Positions 21,718-32,972 of a DNA stretch of 64,000 nt are shown in pieces. The notes under the pieces are model-generated. The model was not told the origin of the DNA and made no database searches. It saw only the letters and a list, made by a program, of their open reading frames with translations. The stretch lies in NCBI GenBank assembly GCA_021234155.1, contig JAJEKV010000002.1:22768942-22832941 (forward strand), written 5' to 3'. Source of the DNA: Isoetes taiwanensis (taxonomy: Eukaryota > Streptophyta > Lycopodiopsida > Isoetales > Isoetaceae). How positions within the stretch are numbered: position 1 is the first letter of the stretch; every line of letters starts with the position of its first letter. The position numbers were made by a program, and so were the translations under genes.

Positions 21718-24076
21718 CCATTGGCAGCCAAGCCAGCAAAATTTTCAACCTCAAGACACTCTCAAAGGGTGAAACTATTCTTATACGGCTTGCCCCTTAT
21801 TGAGATCCTCTCTCGAAAGTGAATAACTCTTATCAATGGGAAATTCATAGATAGGATCCAATTCTTAGGTTTGAATTATGTGCTAACACATATTCACTGC
21901 TTGACTACTTGTTCTAACACATATTCACTGCTGTGCCAATTTATGGCTATAAGGCATAATATACATCTCATAATACCTATACAAGCCCAGCTTATATATT
22001 GCGACCCATATGTTTTACCCCAAGCCCCGCTTGAACATACTGGGCAATAAGATGTATTCACAACTCCTAGTTGTATATAGATGTAGGAATATAACTCTAC
22101 TAACATTCTTGTTTCCAAACAGGAGATATTGAAATTTTCTAACCAATCTCAGTAACTTAGTTTGAACATAGGTAGAGTTTATATGGAACTACACAGTCCA
22201 ATCAATCATATTGTAGCTTGTTTCATCCTTGGCATCTTTCCACAGACACCCTTTGAAATCAATTTAACAAATGCTACAATAATCTATTGCATGCATCCAT
22301 ACGATCCTAGTTGAATCCGTTTGCTTCTTTATTTATTTTAAGTGCTCTTCCCAGAAGAACCCCTTAAAATGACTAACAAGTTGCTTTGCAATTTCTATCT
22401 TATAGTTTCTACCTGATAAGTTCTCAACCTTATCAGTACTGCAACTTGTATTCTCTAGATGCGTTAGCTAGCATCTCTAGCTATAGTACTTTTAAACTAT
22501 AGATTCCATATGTAGATGTTCATCTATGAAGGTTATTTTCTTGACCCAACAATCGCAGATTGTATACGTTCCTTTGGAATTTTTCAAAGGAATACCTCAA
22601 GCTAAGTTAATTTGTTGACACTTTCCTTTATGCAACCAAGATCTTTCTTGGTGCTTATAAGAAAGCATATACAAGGCATAAAACCTTTAAATCCCTTCAA
22701 AATTCCTTCCTAGAATTCAAAGACCTTATTCTCAACACTTACCACAAGTGTTGTTATTCCCAAGTGTTACTATGTTCCAAGGAACTAGTCAGGACTTCCA
22801 GTGTTCTAATAAAAGCTATGCTTCCAAGATGTCCACTTAACGGACCCCAAATCCTCCAAGCAACCAAGTCTTAGCATTCATTAAGAACTAGTATCCACAA
22901 TATTTCCCAAATATTGTGCACTTCTAGCACAAACTCTAGGTCGTGCACTAGTGACCCCACCAATTCCCTACAAGGATTGGTTAAAGGAACATGCGACCTC
23001 GTACCACCCTACCCAATAGAGTGAGTCAATGATCCCAGATCAGGTGGTTATCACGGGCAACAACATTCGAACATTGGACTTCATTTTCCATTTCTAGTTT
23101 CTGTTTACGCCACACTACCCAGTAGTGTGCATCAACTGGGCATAATCCCAAATCATGACACCCTATGATGCACTCATTGAAAGGGATCTTTGGAGGGCAA
23201 TAATGCTTTTTGTTAAAGCATAATTTCTCTTAGTTCCTTGAACGTAAAGACGCTCTTCAAAAGAATAATCCTGGATATCAAAATTAATTATCAACTAATT
23301 TTAAAAAACTCAAAGCTCTAGGGATCTTATGTTAAGCATATCCACATGCTCCAGGGTATGGCCCATCTCCATGTGGTTCGTCTATGTTCCACTACTGAGC
23401 CCCGACTCCTCATGACGAAACCACCTAACACTCTTGGAGTGGTAGAATTTACAACCTATTTTCCTTTCAGCAAACCCAATTTGCAAGAATGAATAGGTGG
23501 TACTACCAACAAGTGCCCTTGGCCCTTGTTCATTACTAGTTCAACTAGTACCAACATTAGCTAAAATCGTAAATATTAACAAAGGTAAGTAATAACGCAT
23601 TAAAACCTCCCCTTTAAATTTTAATGGTTGATAACGGGGAATAAAATCCCTGATTTCTTTAATGGGCTGATAACGGGTCCTGGTTACCTTTTAACAAAAA
23701 TCACAGAATCAAAATCTCAGAATCACGAAATAGTGATTCCGTGCCAGCCAGGATCAATCACTCTGGGCTGCTCGGTACTCGGATTGCCACGAAATTTGGC
23801 AAGTAAGCATTTCGGCCCCAAATGCTCCTGCTCGTAAATTTTCAGCTCAAACCGACCTGTTTTGCAAAATTCGTTTTTTCAGGCCCCAAACATGATTTAG
23901 CAAGCCCTGCTTGCCCAGAGACTACTACAGCGGTTTCATATTGGCTTCTCAAGTCCCCAGGAGCCTGAAGAACGATTCTAAGACCAAACCTTTGCACTTC
24001 GTGGATGCTCCATAAATTGCTCTCAAGTTCTGCTCTCTTAACTGCTGCGCGGCCTCGAATCCAGCATCAAACTTAG
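21718..24076. other. Noncoding stretch between gag remnant and LTR
   Basis: No long or conserved frame is seen. Near the right end (23,949-24,076, minus) a readable piece, FDAGFEAAQQLREQN, follows the primer site and may be the start of the element's leader or gag. The rest resembles noncoding retroelement or inserted repeat DNA, but I could not place it. Confidence 0.4.
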
Positions 24077-24088
24077 GCTCTGATACCA
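24077..24088 (-). other. Primer-binding site, initiator tRNA-Met type
   Basis: Minus strand reads TGGTATCAGAGC, the standard plant LTR-retroelement primer-binding sequence, one base inside the LTR end at 24,090. Confidence 0.8.
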
Positions 24089-24089
24089 A

Positions 24090-24464
24090 TGTTACAACGC
24101 CATGGAAGGGGCCAAGTTTGGCTACCATGAACCCCCTGGGTTCCCCACTCCTCGAGTCCATTAGACTCCCCACGCCAGACTTGTTTTGAATCCTCTGGAT
24201 CAATACTGCAACATCGTGCAGTTCTCTAATCGTTCCCAAAACGATTCTCCATGGCCCCCTTTCTTGAGATCCGTGATCTCTTATATAGGGTACCCACTCT
24301 TGTGGCATGCCGCCACGTATATGCATGCATGCATATGGACTCTTGGAGTCTCCTTATGCCACTTGTCCCTTAAACCTCTAATCCTTAGGTTTAATGGTCC
24401 TATGACCTAGGGACCAACATATGTATGTAACATATGACTTAGGGTCTAACCTATGTTTGTAACA
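24090..24464 (-). mobile_element. LTR (375 bp) of a Ty3/gypsy-like element
   Basis: The segment is bounded by TGTTAC ... GTAACA, contains a TATA box (CTATATAAG on the minus strand, ~24,279-24,287) and is followed on the minus strand by a tRNA-Met primer site, so it is the 5' LTR of a minus-strand element. The other LTR is not found in the window. The base after its outer end is 24,465; a recombinase-like reading frame opens five bases further on. Confidence 0.75.
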
Positions 24465-24469
24465 GACGC

Positions 24470-25627
24470 ATGAGTCTAATTTGCAAACAATACGTCCGCC
24501 ATTTACTAGCAAAGGAGCAGGATTCCAAGGCGAGGTCATTGTTTCTTCAGCCAATCTTGCAGCCTAGGGAAAATGTAAGTAATTTCTTATGTAAGTTTCT
24601 TTTATTTATGATAATAATTCAATTGCATGTCTTCTTTTAGATCTGGTATGCTGTTACACCTGTCGGAACGAACAATATATCGAAATGGTTAAAAGTCATG
24701 GCCACTGCATTGGTCCTGAGACGCAAATCTGTAATAAGAGCGGACGCGTGTCTTTGGTTTCTCGTTTATCAAGTGCAAATGTTCCAGTGGAGGTCGGGAT
24801 GAGTATTACGGGCCATAAGAACCCCAATTTTGGTTCTGTTTTTGTTTTTTGGTTTAGGGTTCTTTTGAGTGTTTGTTGCAGGTATGATTGGAACCTTGAT
24901 TTGAAGATCGATGCATGTATGGATCTTGTCTCGAATCCAATTAATGCTGATGGTACGGCAAGATGCTTCACAAATTTGCTTTCTGGTATGAATTCCTGTC
25001 ATAATGAATATTTCTGTCATGATGAATATCTACCAGAATTCTCATAATAAATATTTCTGTCAAATGAATGTTTAGCAAAATTTTGTAATAATTTTGTTGT
25101 AATTCTAGTATTCTGTCATAATGAATGTTTTCTTATGTCTTTACATTATCTTATTATTTATTCTGTTATAATGAATTATTATTGTATTTGCAGATGAGGT
25201 TTCTAAGAGTCAAGTTACTGATAGAGTTGCACTTGGGGAGTTGGACAAGAATACAGCTGTGCAGGGATTGTCTTCAAGAGTTTTGCGACTTGCAGACATG
25301 ATGCAACAGGAAAACATCTTACCTGTTTCTGTGCCTCCAAAGTCGGATAGTCACTCAGCTCAGCAACTTTCTGTTGTCGATAATTGTGGTCAGATAGTCA
25401 GTGATGGTAGTGGTAACGTCTATTGTGAGTTGGTCGAGGATGAATATGATGAAGATTTTTATAAGCAGCTTAGTGTGGACTGCCTGGAGAGTGCACGGGC
25501 ACTTGGAAAGTACCAGTCACAGGTTATGAGTAATTCTGGTACATTCACAGGCTGTACATTCAATCTAGGTATCGATGCGAATCAACTTTTACAGGTTATT
25601 TCTGCAGTTGTGATGAAGAAACAGTGA
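24470..25627 (+). CDS. Crypton-like tyrosine recombinase gene, partial and frameshifted
   Basis: Exons: 24,470-24,574 (open frame with VRHLLAKEQDSKARSLFLQP), 24,641-24,985 and 25,194-25,627, joined by GT-AG introns that keep frame at both junctions. The second exon begins IWYAVTPVGTNNISKWLKV and then, in another frame, gives NKSGRVSLVSRLSSANVPVE followed by ITGHKN and a Tyr (RYDWNLDLK). That is the Arg / Gly-His / Tyr layout of the C-terminal tyrosine-recombinase domain of Cryptons and of proteins derived from them. The usual N-H-S-G-R has Lys for His. The last exon is acidic and ends SGTFTGCTFNLGIDANQLLQ, a Cys/Thr/Asn tail also seen in that family. A one-base loss between the two motifs (near 24,700) breaks the frame, unless it is a sequence error. 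The N-terminal part would lie beyond the adjacent LTR. Confidence 0.6.
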
Positions 25628-27078
25628 TAGATTCTGTATTCTATAATACAACTGGTCGAATTTCGAGGAACTTTTGGATTTTCTGGATTCAAACTTCTGG
25701 ACATATAGAAGTTCTAAATTTCGATATGTAGGACCTTGTAAACTGTTGGAATTTTGGTATTGTAATTTCTGTATTGAACTCAGTTGGAACTTCTGGATTT
25801 GCAACTGTGTATTTCAGTTAAGTTCAGTGATGTAAATCTGTGATATGAATGTAATGGATTTGCAGCTATGTATTTCAATTAAGTTCGGTCATGTAAATCT
25901 GTGATTTGAATGTAATAGTTTAATGTGTTAATATGCACTCAAGAAAATTGTATAATGGAAGAAAATTATGTAAAGTCGTGGAAAAAAATTCCTGGTGGAC
26001 ATGAAATTCTGTGTCTTAATTTACACAGAATTTTACAGTAATCCCAGGGTAGTGTTTATTACGGTGTCAAAAGAGGTTGCAAATAAACCACGTACATAAG
26101 AATCTAGAATGCTGGTGGCCAAGTCATTTATTGTTAATAGCCGAACCATTAGACTAATTAACTCGGTTACTGGGAACAAGTATATATAAATAAACATAGG
26201 CATCTCTGAGACAGAACCAGGTCTAAAAAATCGTTACGGCTAGCAAGGATCTTCATCATCCTCGCAGCTCAGCTATGGAGCAGGGCCGAAGGAGAGCCAT
26301 CTCCGGCAATCTGCAACCAGAAAGGATGCCTTGCAGCAAATTTTCAAGGGGTATGGTCGGATCGGACACCCTGGAGGGCAGCTATGGCAGCATTTCCGAC
26401 CACAGAGCAAGAGCTTGTGCAGATTGTAGCCGGAGCTGTGAAAAAAAAACTAGTCTGTCAAGGTAGTAAGCGGACGATCATATAATCTGCCGGTACTGGT
26501 ATGCGCAAGAGGCCAAGCTGGTTTGACTATAAGCACAAAGGATTTTAAACGGGAATATAGTGGTGAATCGGACCGGAATGATCAAGTTTTCGTCGGGAGG
26601 GGGTTGAGTGATGATGGGTCCATGCGCGAAGGAAGGCGACCATACCTAGTCCTTTTTCCCACAGTAGTCACAAAATATGGCTGTCATATGCTATTTGTGA
26701 CTCCAGACACAAATTTAAACTTATTTTTTTTACTACACGGTAGTCATAAAATATGACACCACTAAAATATTAGTGGAAAACCATGAAAAAATATATTTTA
26801 GTTATATTTTCAAATAAGACTAGATGTCTTATTTTATGGCGGGGATCCCCTGAAATAAAATAAGACTCCATTTACAATCCAAACCTATTCCCAACCTAAA
26901 TAAGACATGTCTTATTTTTATGTGATTTTCTTTTAGAACAATAGGTGGCCAAACATCATTTGATAAAATATGCGACTTTGGAAATATGACTACCATGGAA
27001 AAAGGGTTTAAATGGCCTATTCGCTTCATATTCCATCCTCCTAAGGGTGGGGTGAAGGAGCTGGACTTGAAAAAATAC
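25628..27078. other. AT-rich intergenic DNA
   Basis: A 63-codon ORF at 26,275-26,466 (MEQGRRRAISGNLQPERM...) has protein-like composition but no recognisable family. A short palindrome-rich patch (TAGTCACAAAATATG ... TAGTCATAAAATATG, then CACTAAAATATTAGTG) lies at ~26,660-26,780. Nothing else is supported. Confidence 0.45.
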
Positions 27079-27080
27079 AA

Positions 27081-27081
<1 letters not shown>

Positions 27082-27116
<35 letters not shown>
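27082..27116. repeat. Poly(A) run of 35
   Basis: An uninterrupted run of about 35 A. It could be the tail of a retroposed sequence on the plus strand, but no source gene or target duplication is recognised. Confidence 0.9.
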
Positions 27117-27121
<5 letters not shown>

Positions 27122-27547
27122 AACTAGCATACGCTAGACCAGCATCTACCTCGGTCAATCCCTTGGTAGTATTATCATCCTAATATCTAAACTGAACAAG
27201 CCAGTCTAGACTAGTACCTCTTTTTCCAAAGCCTAAATAATTTGAAGACCATTGATAACTGACTACAACTTAAAGCATATGCATTATGAGACTGAAACTC
27301 TTTTCCATATATTTAGTAAGACTGAGCCAAAAAGAAGAATTACATCTTTTAGACCTTTATCAACGTGTCACATCATATCTTGAATCATGTCATACCTTTA
27401 AGGATGAAATTAGATCTTTCAACCCTAAATACCTTCTATCATATTTCATGTTTGAAATTCAGAAGTACAAAAGCATTCTAGAAATAAAAGTTGACATTAA
27501 TAACTAGTTTTTTACTCTGTTTTTGTCATTAAGATGAACTGCTGACA

Positions 27548-27673
27548 TCAAGCTTGTTTCTTAGCTACAGCTGTAGTCTCTTCGAAATCTCCATCATTCT
27601 TGAAGCCTAGTCCAACTACAAAAGCAAAGGGAACAATGGGAAGAAAATCCCGTACCTGCAGCCAATCAATACC
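27548..27673 (-). CDS. Putative terminal exon of an unidentified gene
   Basis: The minus strand gives an acceptor-like CTAACAG, then GIDWLQVRDFLPIVPFAFVV, GLGFKNDGDFEETTAVA and KKQA before TGA (27,548-27,550). The hydrophobic middle could be a membrane segment. Composition and boundaries look like a real last exon. Another exon-like segment with clean splice sites lies upstream on the same strand (31,009-31,101), but phases do not join directly, so at least one further exon would be needed. The family is not recognised. Confidence 0.35.
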   Translation of the reverse strand, partial: GIDWLQVRDFLPIVPFAFVVGLGFKNDGDFEETTAVAKKQA

Positions 27674-28835
27674 CTGTTAGCGTAAAAACGGTATCAGGGC
27701 AAGGGCCAAAAGGTACATTGGGATTTTCAGCTCTTCGTTGACACTGCCATTATTGCCAAATATACGTCTACAGTGAAAGAAAATAGGAAACATATAGGAA
27801 AAGAAAGGGTGCTTTGACCTATGGCCTCACAAAATACAATATACCTATAGAGTCAATCCCATAGCTCAAGCTCTATTGGAACTTTTAACTATTCAAAATA
27901 AGCACTTATATGCAACATATAAAAAATGGTGGACGAAATGATGACCAGAAATAAGAATAGGATACAAAACAGTAAAATTTAACAATTGCAAGACAACGAA
28001 TTTCTCTGTGCCAATGTAAATTTTATAGAAACGCTTGTAAATTATGGTTTGTGCACAATTTCAACTTGGATCATTACTTGCAAGCATTACATGGTACACA
28101 AAGACAAACTTTAAATGGCGTGACAATGGAGTATAGAGCAAAGTCATTACCTTAGGGCAATTGTTAAGGTTAACAAATGATCATATAGTTTCATCTTAGT
28201 TTCTCAAAATTCCTTGCTATCTCTGGATCAATATCTCATAAATGGTTTTGCACACCTCCAAAAAGTCATGACCATCTAAAATACGACATCAATAAAAGCT
28301 AATTATTCAAGTAAGCTTTCTACCTTAGTGCTTAAATGCTATTTTGAAACTTCAGGCGTATATAGCACTAAAAGAAACATGGAAATACTCTGATTCGTTA
28401 TATGTATCTTTCTAATTCAGCACCGCAAAATAGCTCTCTAGCTTCAAATTGGGCTAGTGACATGAAATTCAACTCTAAATTCAATTGTAGGATCTATCTA
28501 TCTCAATAAAATAATTTCACCAAATTAGAATCATCTCATTAAAATATGACATCAAGAATAGCAATAATACTGCAGAAAACTCACTCAGAGATGTTTAATG
28601 CAGAGGCATTTTTTTATGTGGTGTAATTCCGGAGCAAGATAGAATCTCTATGATCACATCAACAGCATGTAAACACAAGTTACTGAAATTTTTCTATCTT
28701 ATATTATAATGTTATAGCGTAAGTATGTCATGAATGAAACCCTAATTTGGATGGTTGAGATCATCCGATTGCATTCGGAGGTCGAGATTTATCGCACGAC
28801 TTCCCTCCACCATGATTGGCCATGCTCTAATGTCT
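27674..28835. other. Noncoding DNA, possible intron
   Basis: AT-rich and without supported coding content. It would be intronic if the exon-like segments at 27,548 and 31,009 belong to one minus-strand gene. Confidence 0.4.
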
Positions 28836-30856
28836 GAAGAGGAAAGGGAAAAGGAAAAGGGAGGAGAAAATGGCAAAGTGAAAGGCAAAAAGGCACGGGT
28901 AAAAGGGAAAGAAAGAAAGGAAAAAAAGGAAAGCGAAAAGAGCACGAAAAAGGGAAAGGAAAATAAAGAAAAAAAGGACACGATGAAAAGGAGAAGATGG
29001 AAAGGATGAGGATAGGAGTAAAAGGGAAGTTGAAAAGGGGATGAGGAAAAGGGAAGGGAAAAGGAAAAGGGAAAAGGAAAGAAAAGGGAAAGGGAAAGGA
29101 AAAGGTAAAAGAAAGAGGGAGGAGGAGGGAGTGAAAAGGAACACTCGGAAAGGGGAAGAGTAAAAAGGTGGGGAAAGGAGGAAAAGGGAGGAGATAAAGG
29201 CAAACTGAAAGGCAAAAAAGGCACGGATAAAAGGGAAATGGAAATAGAAAATAGCACAAAAAAGAGAAAGGAAAAGTAAGAGAGAAAATAAAGGAAAAAA
29301 TGACACTACGAAAGGAGAAGAGGGAAAGAGTGAGGACAGGAGTAAAAGGGAAGGGAAAAAGGGGATGAGAAAAAGGGTAGAGAGAAGGGAAGGGAAAAGG
29401 AAAAGGGAAAAGGAAAGAAAAATGGAAAGGGAAAAAGGGGAGAGGAGGAGGGAGCGAAAAGGGACAGTGGGAAAGGGGGAGAGAAAAAAGGTGGGGAAAG
29501 GAGAAAAAAGAAAGGGAAAAAGGACAACAAAAAAAAAAGGAAAGAGAAAAAGGGAGGAGAGAAGGGATGGAAAGGGTAAAAGGAAAAAGCGAGGGGAGGG
29601 GCAAAAGGGAAAAAGGGCATGGGGAAAAGAGAGAGAAAAGAATGAGAGAAGCAGAAAAAAGGAAGAGAAAGGAGGGAGGAAAGGGGAAAGGGAAAAAGAA
29701 AAGAACAAATGAAGGAGGAAAGGGAAAGAAAAAGACTACAAGAAAAAGGGAAGAGGGAAAGGGTGGGCAAAGGGAAGGAATAAATGGCACTGTAAAAAGA
29801 CAAAAAGACATGAGAAAAAGAAAGGGAAAAAAGAAATAAAAAGGAGGCGGAAGAGAGAAAAATGGAAGGGAAAAAGGGCAAGAAAAAAAAGCGGAATAGA
29901 GAAAGGATCGGGAGAGGAGGAAAAGGGAAGGGAAAAAGGCCATTGGTAAAGGGGAAGGGGGAAAGGGAAGCGAAGGGGATGGAATGGGAGAAAAGGAAAA
30001 TAAAATAAGGTAAAATGAAAAAGGGAACGTGAAAAGGGGAGGGGATAGAAAAAGGAAAAGCAAGGAGGTTGAAAATGGAAAAGGCAAACGTGAAAAAAGT
30101 GGAAGCAAATGGAAAAAGGCAAAAGGGAAAAAACGGGAGGTAAAATGGAAAAATAGAAAGGGGAGGTGAATAAAAAGGAAGAGCAAAATAGAAAAAGAAA
30201 AAGAGAGAGAAAAAAGGAAAAAGGAGGGGGAGGAGGAAAAAGGTGAAGAAAGGGGAAAAGAGGAGCGAAAAAAGAGCATGAAAAAATAGAAGAGAAAAGG
30301 GACATGGCAAAAAAGGGAAGAGGGAAAGGGTGAGGAAAGGGAAAAACCGAAGGAAAAATGGACATGGAAAAAGGGAAAAGGGAAAGAGGGAAAACAAAAA
30401 AGGAGGGGGGAAAAGGAAGGGAAAAGGGCACTAGAAAAAAAAAGGAAGAATCAAGCAAATTTGGGCAAAAGAGGAAAAGGGAAGGGAAAAAGGGGAAAAA
30501 AGAAAAGGTGGGGAGAAGGAAAGGGAAAAGGGAAAGGAAAGGGGAAAACAGAAAGGAAAACTTAGAAAGAAGGGCACGAGGAAAAGGGGAAGAGGGAAAT
30601 GGAAAAAGAGAGGGGGGAAAGGGCACAAGGAAAGGGAAAAAGGGCAACCACAAATTGGAGAAAAGGGAAGGGAAAAATAGAAAAGGAAAAATGGGGAAGC
30701 AGAAACAAAAAAGAGAAAAAGAGGAAATGGAATAATGGAAAAAGAAAAAAGTAAATTGAAAAATGTAAAAAGGGAAAAGGGGCAAGGGGAAAATAGGAAA
30801 AGAAAAATAGTAGACAAAGGCAAAATGAAAAAGGAAAACGGAAAAGATAAGAAGAA
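28836..30856. repeat. ~2-kb polypurine (G/A) tract
   Basis: Almost every base on the plus strand is A or G (AAAAGGGAAGGG-type units) with sparse C and T. At least the first part has a degenerate higher-order period of ~328 bases (GGCACGG at 28,892 and 29,220, each followed by similar sequence). Very long Phe/Ser/Leu/Pro ORFs on the minus strand and Lys/Glu/Arg/Gly ORFs on the plus strand are compositional artefacts. Such mirror-rich tracts can form triplex (H-) DNA. Confidence 0.95.
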
Positions 30857-31008
30857 GTGCGAAATGTGGTCAAATGCTCTTGATTATCCAATTTTAAAAA
30901 CAAGAATCCATTTAACAATTGCTCCAGTATGTCATTCACAGTTTCTAGCTATGCCCAGCAACGCTGGGCACCTTAACTAGTAAGAACATAATTTCCACGT
31001 CCAGTTAC

Positions 31009-31101
31009 CTTTACATTGCAACATTCTGAGAATATTGAGGATGCCATCAAAAGCATGCCGTCGCATGTGCATCTTGTTGTTTTCCTTGAAAGGGTCTTCT
31101 C
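31009..31101 (-). CDS. Putative internal exon of an unidentified gene
   Basis: Flanked by TTTCCTATTGCAG (acceptor) and AAAG|GTAACT (donor). It encodes EDPFKENNKMHMRRHAFDGI, then LNILRMLQCK, in a well-composed frame. It starts two bases before a codon boundary and ends one base into a codon. I do not recognise the family. If it belongs with the exon-like segment at 27,548-27,673, the polypurine tract lies in its intron. Confidence 0.35.
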
Positions 31102-32329
31102 CTGCAATAGGAAATGATGAACTGTTACCATTGTACATGGTAAATGGATTGGTACAGCAAGATATTGCCTGTTGCGTAGCAAATTGTGGAGTAAGATATT
31201 GTGAAATCAGCCATACATTTTTAAAGCACAGTAAATCACAATGGCTTTCTAATAATGATAGGTTTAGTCAGAGTAATAATAAGACCACCAACACTTTTCT
31301 AAATGACTAGCAAAGTTTATTCCACAACTCAAGTTTTCCTTTAACTCAAAGTCTAATTATCTTTGAATTCAATATGCAAGGTATAAACAACTCAACCAAC
31401 TTAGGGAAGCCAAATTGTGGTCAATCCATTCCCAATAAGATCCTAGCATATTTCAAAACTCCACTTCAACCTCAACACTTCATATAACACCAATATAATG
31501 AATATCTCTTCTCATATACAATTGCTATATTCAATAACTATGAAATTCTCAAATGTTGGGCGTTCCCATTCTCGATCCGAATTTTAGGTCCAAGTTCTCA
31601 AAAAGTTCCCATTCCGGGTAACTATGTCTCAAGTATCTCTCCCTTCTCCCCAACTTGAGAGTCTAAAACAGGGCACTGCTTCAAAATGACATGTTTCTCA
31701 TAAAAAGAACCTTGTCTTGGCTAGATGGGGCTTTGATATGACTAAATTGGGATGTCAGGGATTGCGGGAATCGGATTCTCCAGTTGGAGTGCCAAGAATC
31801 GGTTTAGAGCCTTGCAGCCTCGTCCACCGGAGTTAGTCAGAAGCTTCACAGAGTAAGTTGTTCTATAAATTTCATGCATGCTGGTCGCAGTTTTTTAAAA
31901 GCATTCTATATTCCTATATTCAGTAATGTCCTATACCGTGTTCTTGTCATACCATGTCAGCTATAGAATATGGATGATGCTTATCTGTGCTGGGCATTTA
32001 ACAACATTCTGTTGTCTTTATTTCCTAATAAAAGGTGGTACTATCAAGGTAAAAAAAAGAATTAAAAAAATGAAATAAAACGGTGAAGAAGGAACTTACT
32101 CAGAAAACAATAGTTTTTGACCCTGTGGTTAGCTTGGGAGGGTGAAATAAAAAACTGAGTTCTGTTAACTACTTACAATTTTTAACTTGTTGATTAGTTC
32201 TGCATCCAGTTGCTTTGTGCCACAAATTTCAACAACTTCAGTGCGTGCTTTGTTTTGCAAACCCCATAAATAGCAGCTAGCATTCTTTCAAAACTGAAAA
32301 AATATTCACGTAACATATATATTATATAT

Positions 32330-32972
32330 TGTATATATGCTTTATGCTTTTTACCTGCTGCCTGGTAACCAGAGGAACTTATTAGACTGAGCAAATATTC
32401 TTTGAATTGATGTTAAGATATCAAAAAGTTTGATGCCATCATGGTAACTGCTTCCGAATGCGGTCCTATGTGCCCATTCTTCTCCATTTGCTATAATCAA
32501 TCCATTTCCTAAAAGTAGAGACCCTCCTTTCTTCTGCAAAGCTGATTTGCCAAAATGACCAGATTTTATTGTGCAGAATCTCCTTTACCATTTCTGGTTC
32601 AGTTATTGTGATCCTAGGCACCAGAATACAAATCTTTTTCCTGGATGAAAAGGAATTCGTCAAATTAGCCCTCGGATGAAATATAAATTTAACAAAAGAT
32701 TGAAATGGTTAGCATTGGATATACCATAGATCTTCGCCCATTCTACGTAATATGGACAAATTCGAGGTACCAAATCGTGATCTCCCACTTGGAGATCCTC
32801 AACTAACTGCCAATTGGCGCATTTTCATAATCTATTGCATATTTCCGGCCAAGAAGCTTCTCAATTCCTGTGCATAGTTTAGTGGATGCAAAATGGAATT
32901 GTGTATAAAGCCCACAATTTGGCTGCAAAGGAGGAAGACAAAAGCCAAAAGGATGAGTGCAAACTCTATCAT
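32330..32972 (-). pseudogene. Cytochrome P450 (CYP72-clan-like) 5' fragment
   Basis: From ATG 32,972 the frame reads a membrane anchor (MIEFALILLAFVFLLCSQIV), followed in a shifted frame by PRICPYYVEWAKIYG and a donor at ~32,724. The next exon (~32,660 down) gives ITITEPEMVKEILHNK, SGHFGKSALQKKG, LLLGNGLIIANGEEWAHR and FAQSNKFLWLPGSR. This order (anchor, proline region, TEPE-MVKEIL, LLGNGL-GEEWAHR, PG-R) fits the N-terminal third of CYP72-clan P450s, which are ER-anchored haem oxygenases. Frameshifts and in-frame stops occur. No I-helix, ExxR or Cys haem-binding motif was found down to 31 kb, so this is a truncated, non-functional copy. Confidence 0.65.

Noticed and set aside
24641-24971. Third intron in the recombinase exon (GTTCTG...TTGCAG at ~24,834-24,881)
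   Set aside because: The donor and acceptor phases do not restore the downstream frame; the segment is read through instead.
28742-30939. Very long ORFs (up to ~496 codons) rich in Phe, Ser, Leu, Pro or in Lys, Glu, Arg, Gly
   Set aside because: They follow directly from the polypurine/polypyrimidine composition and occur in several frames at once; no domain or splice structure.
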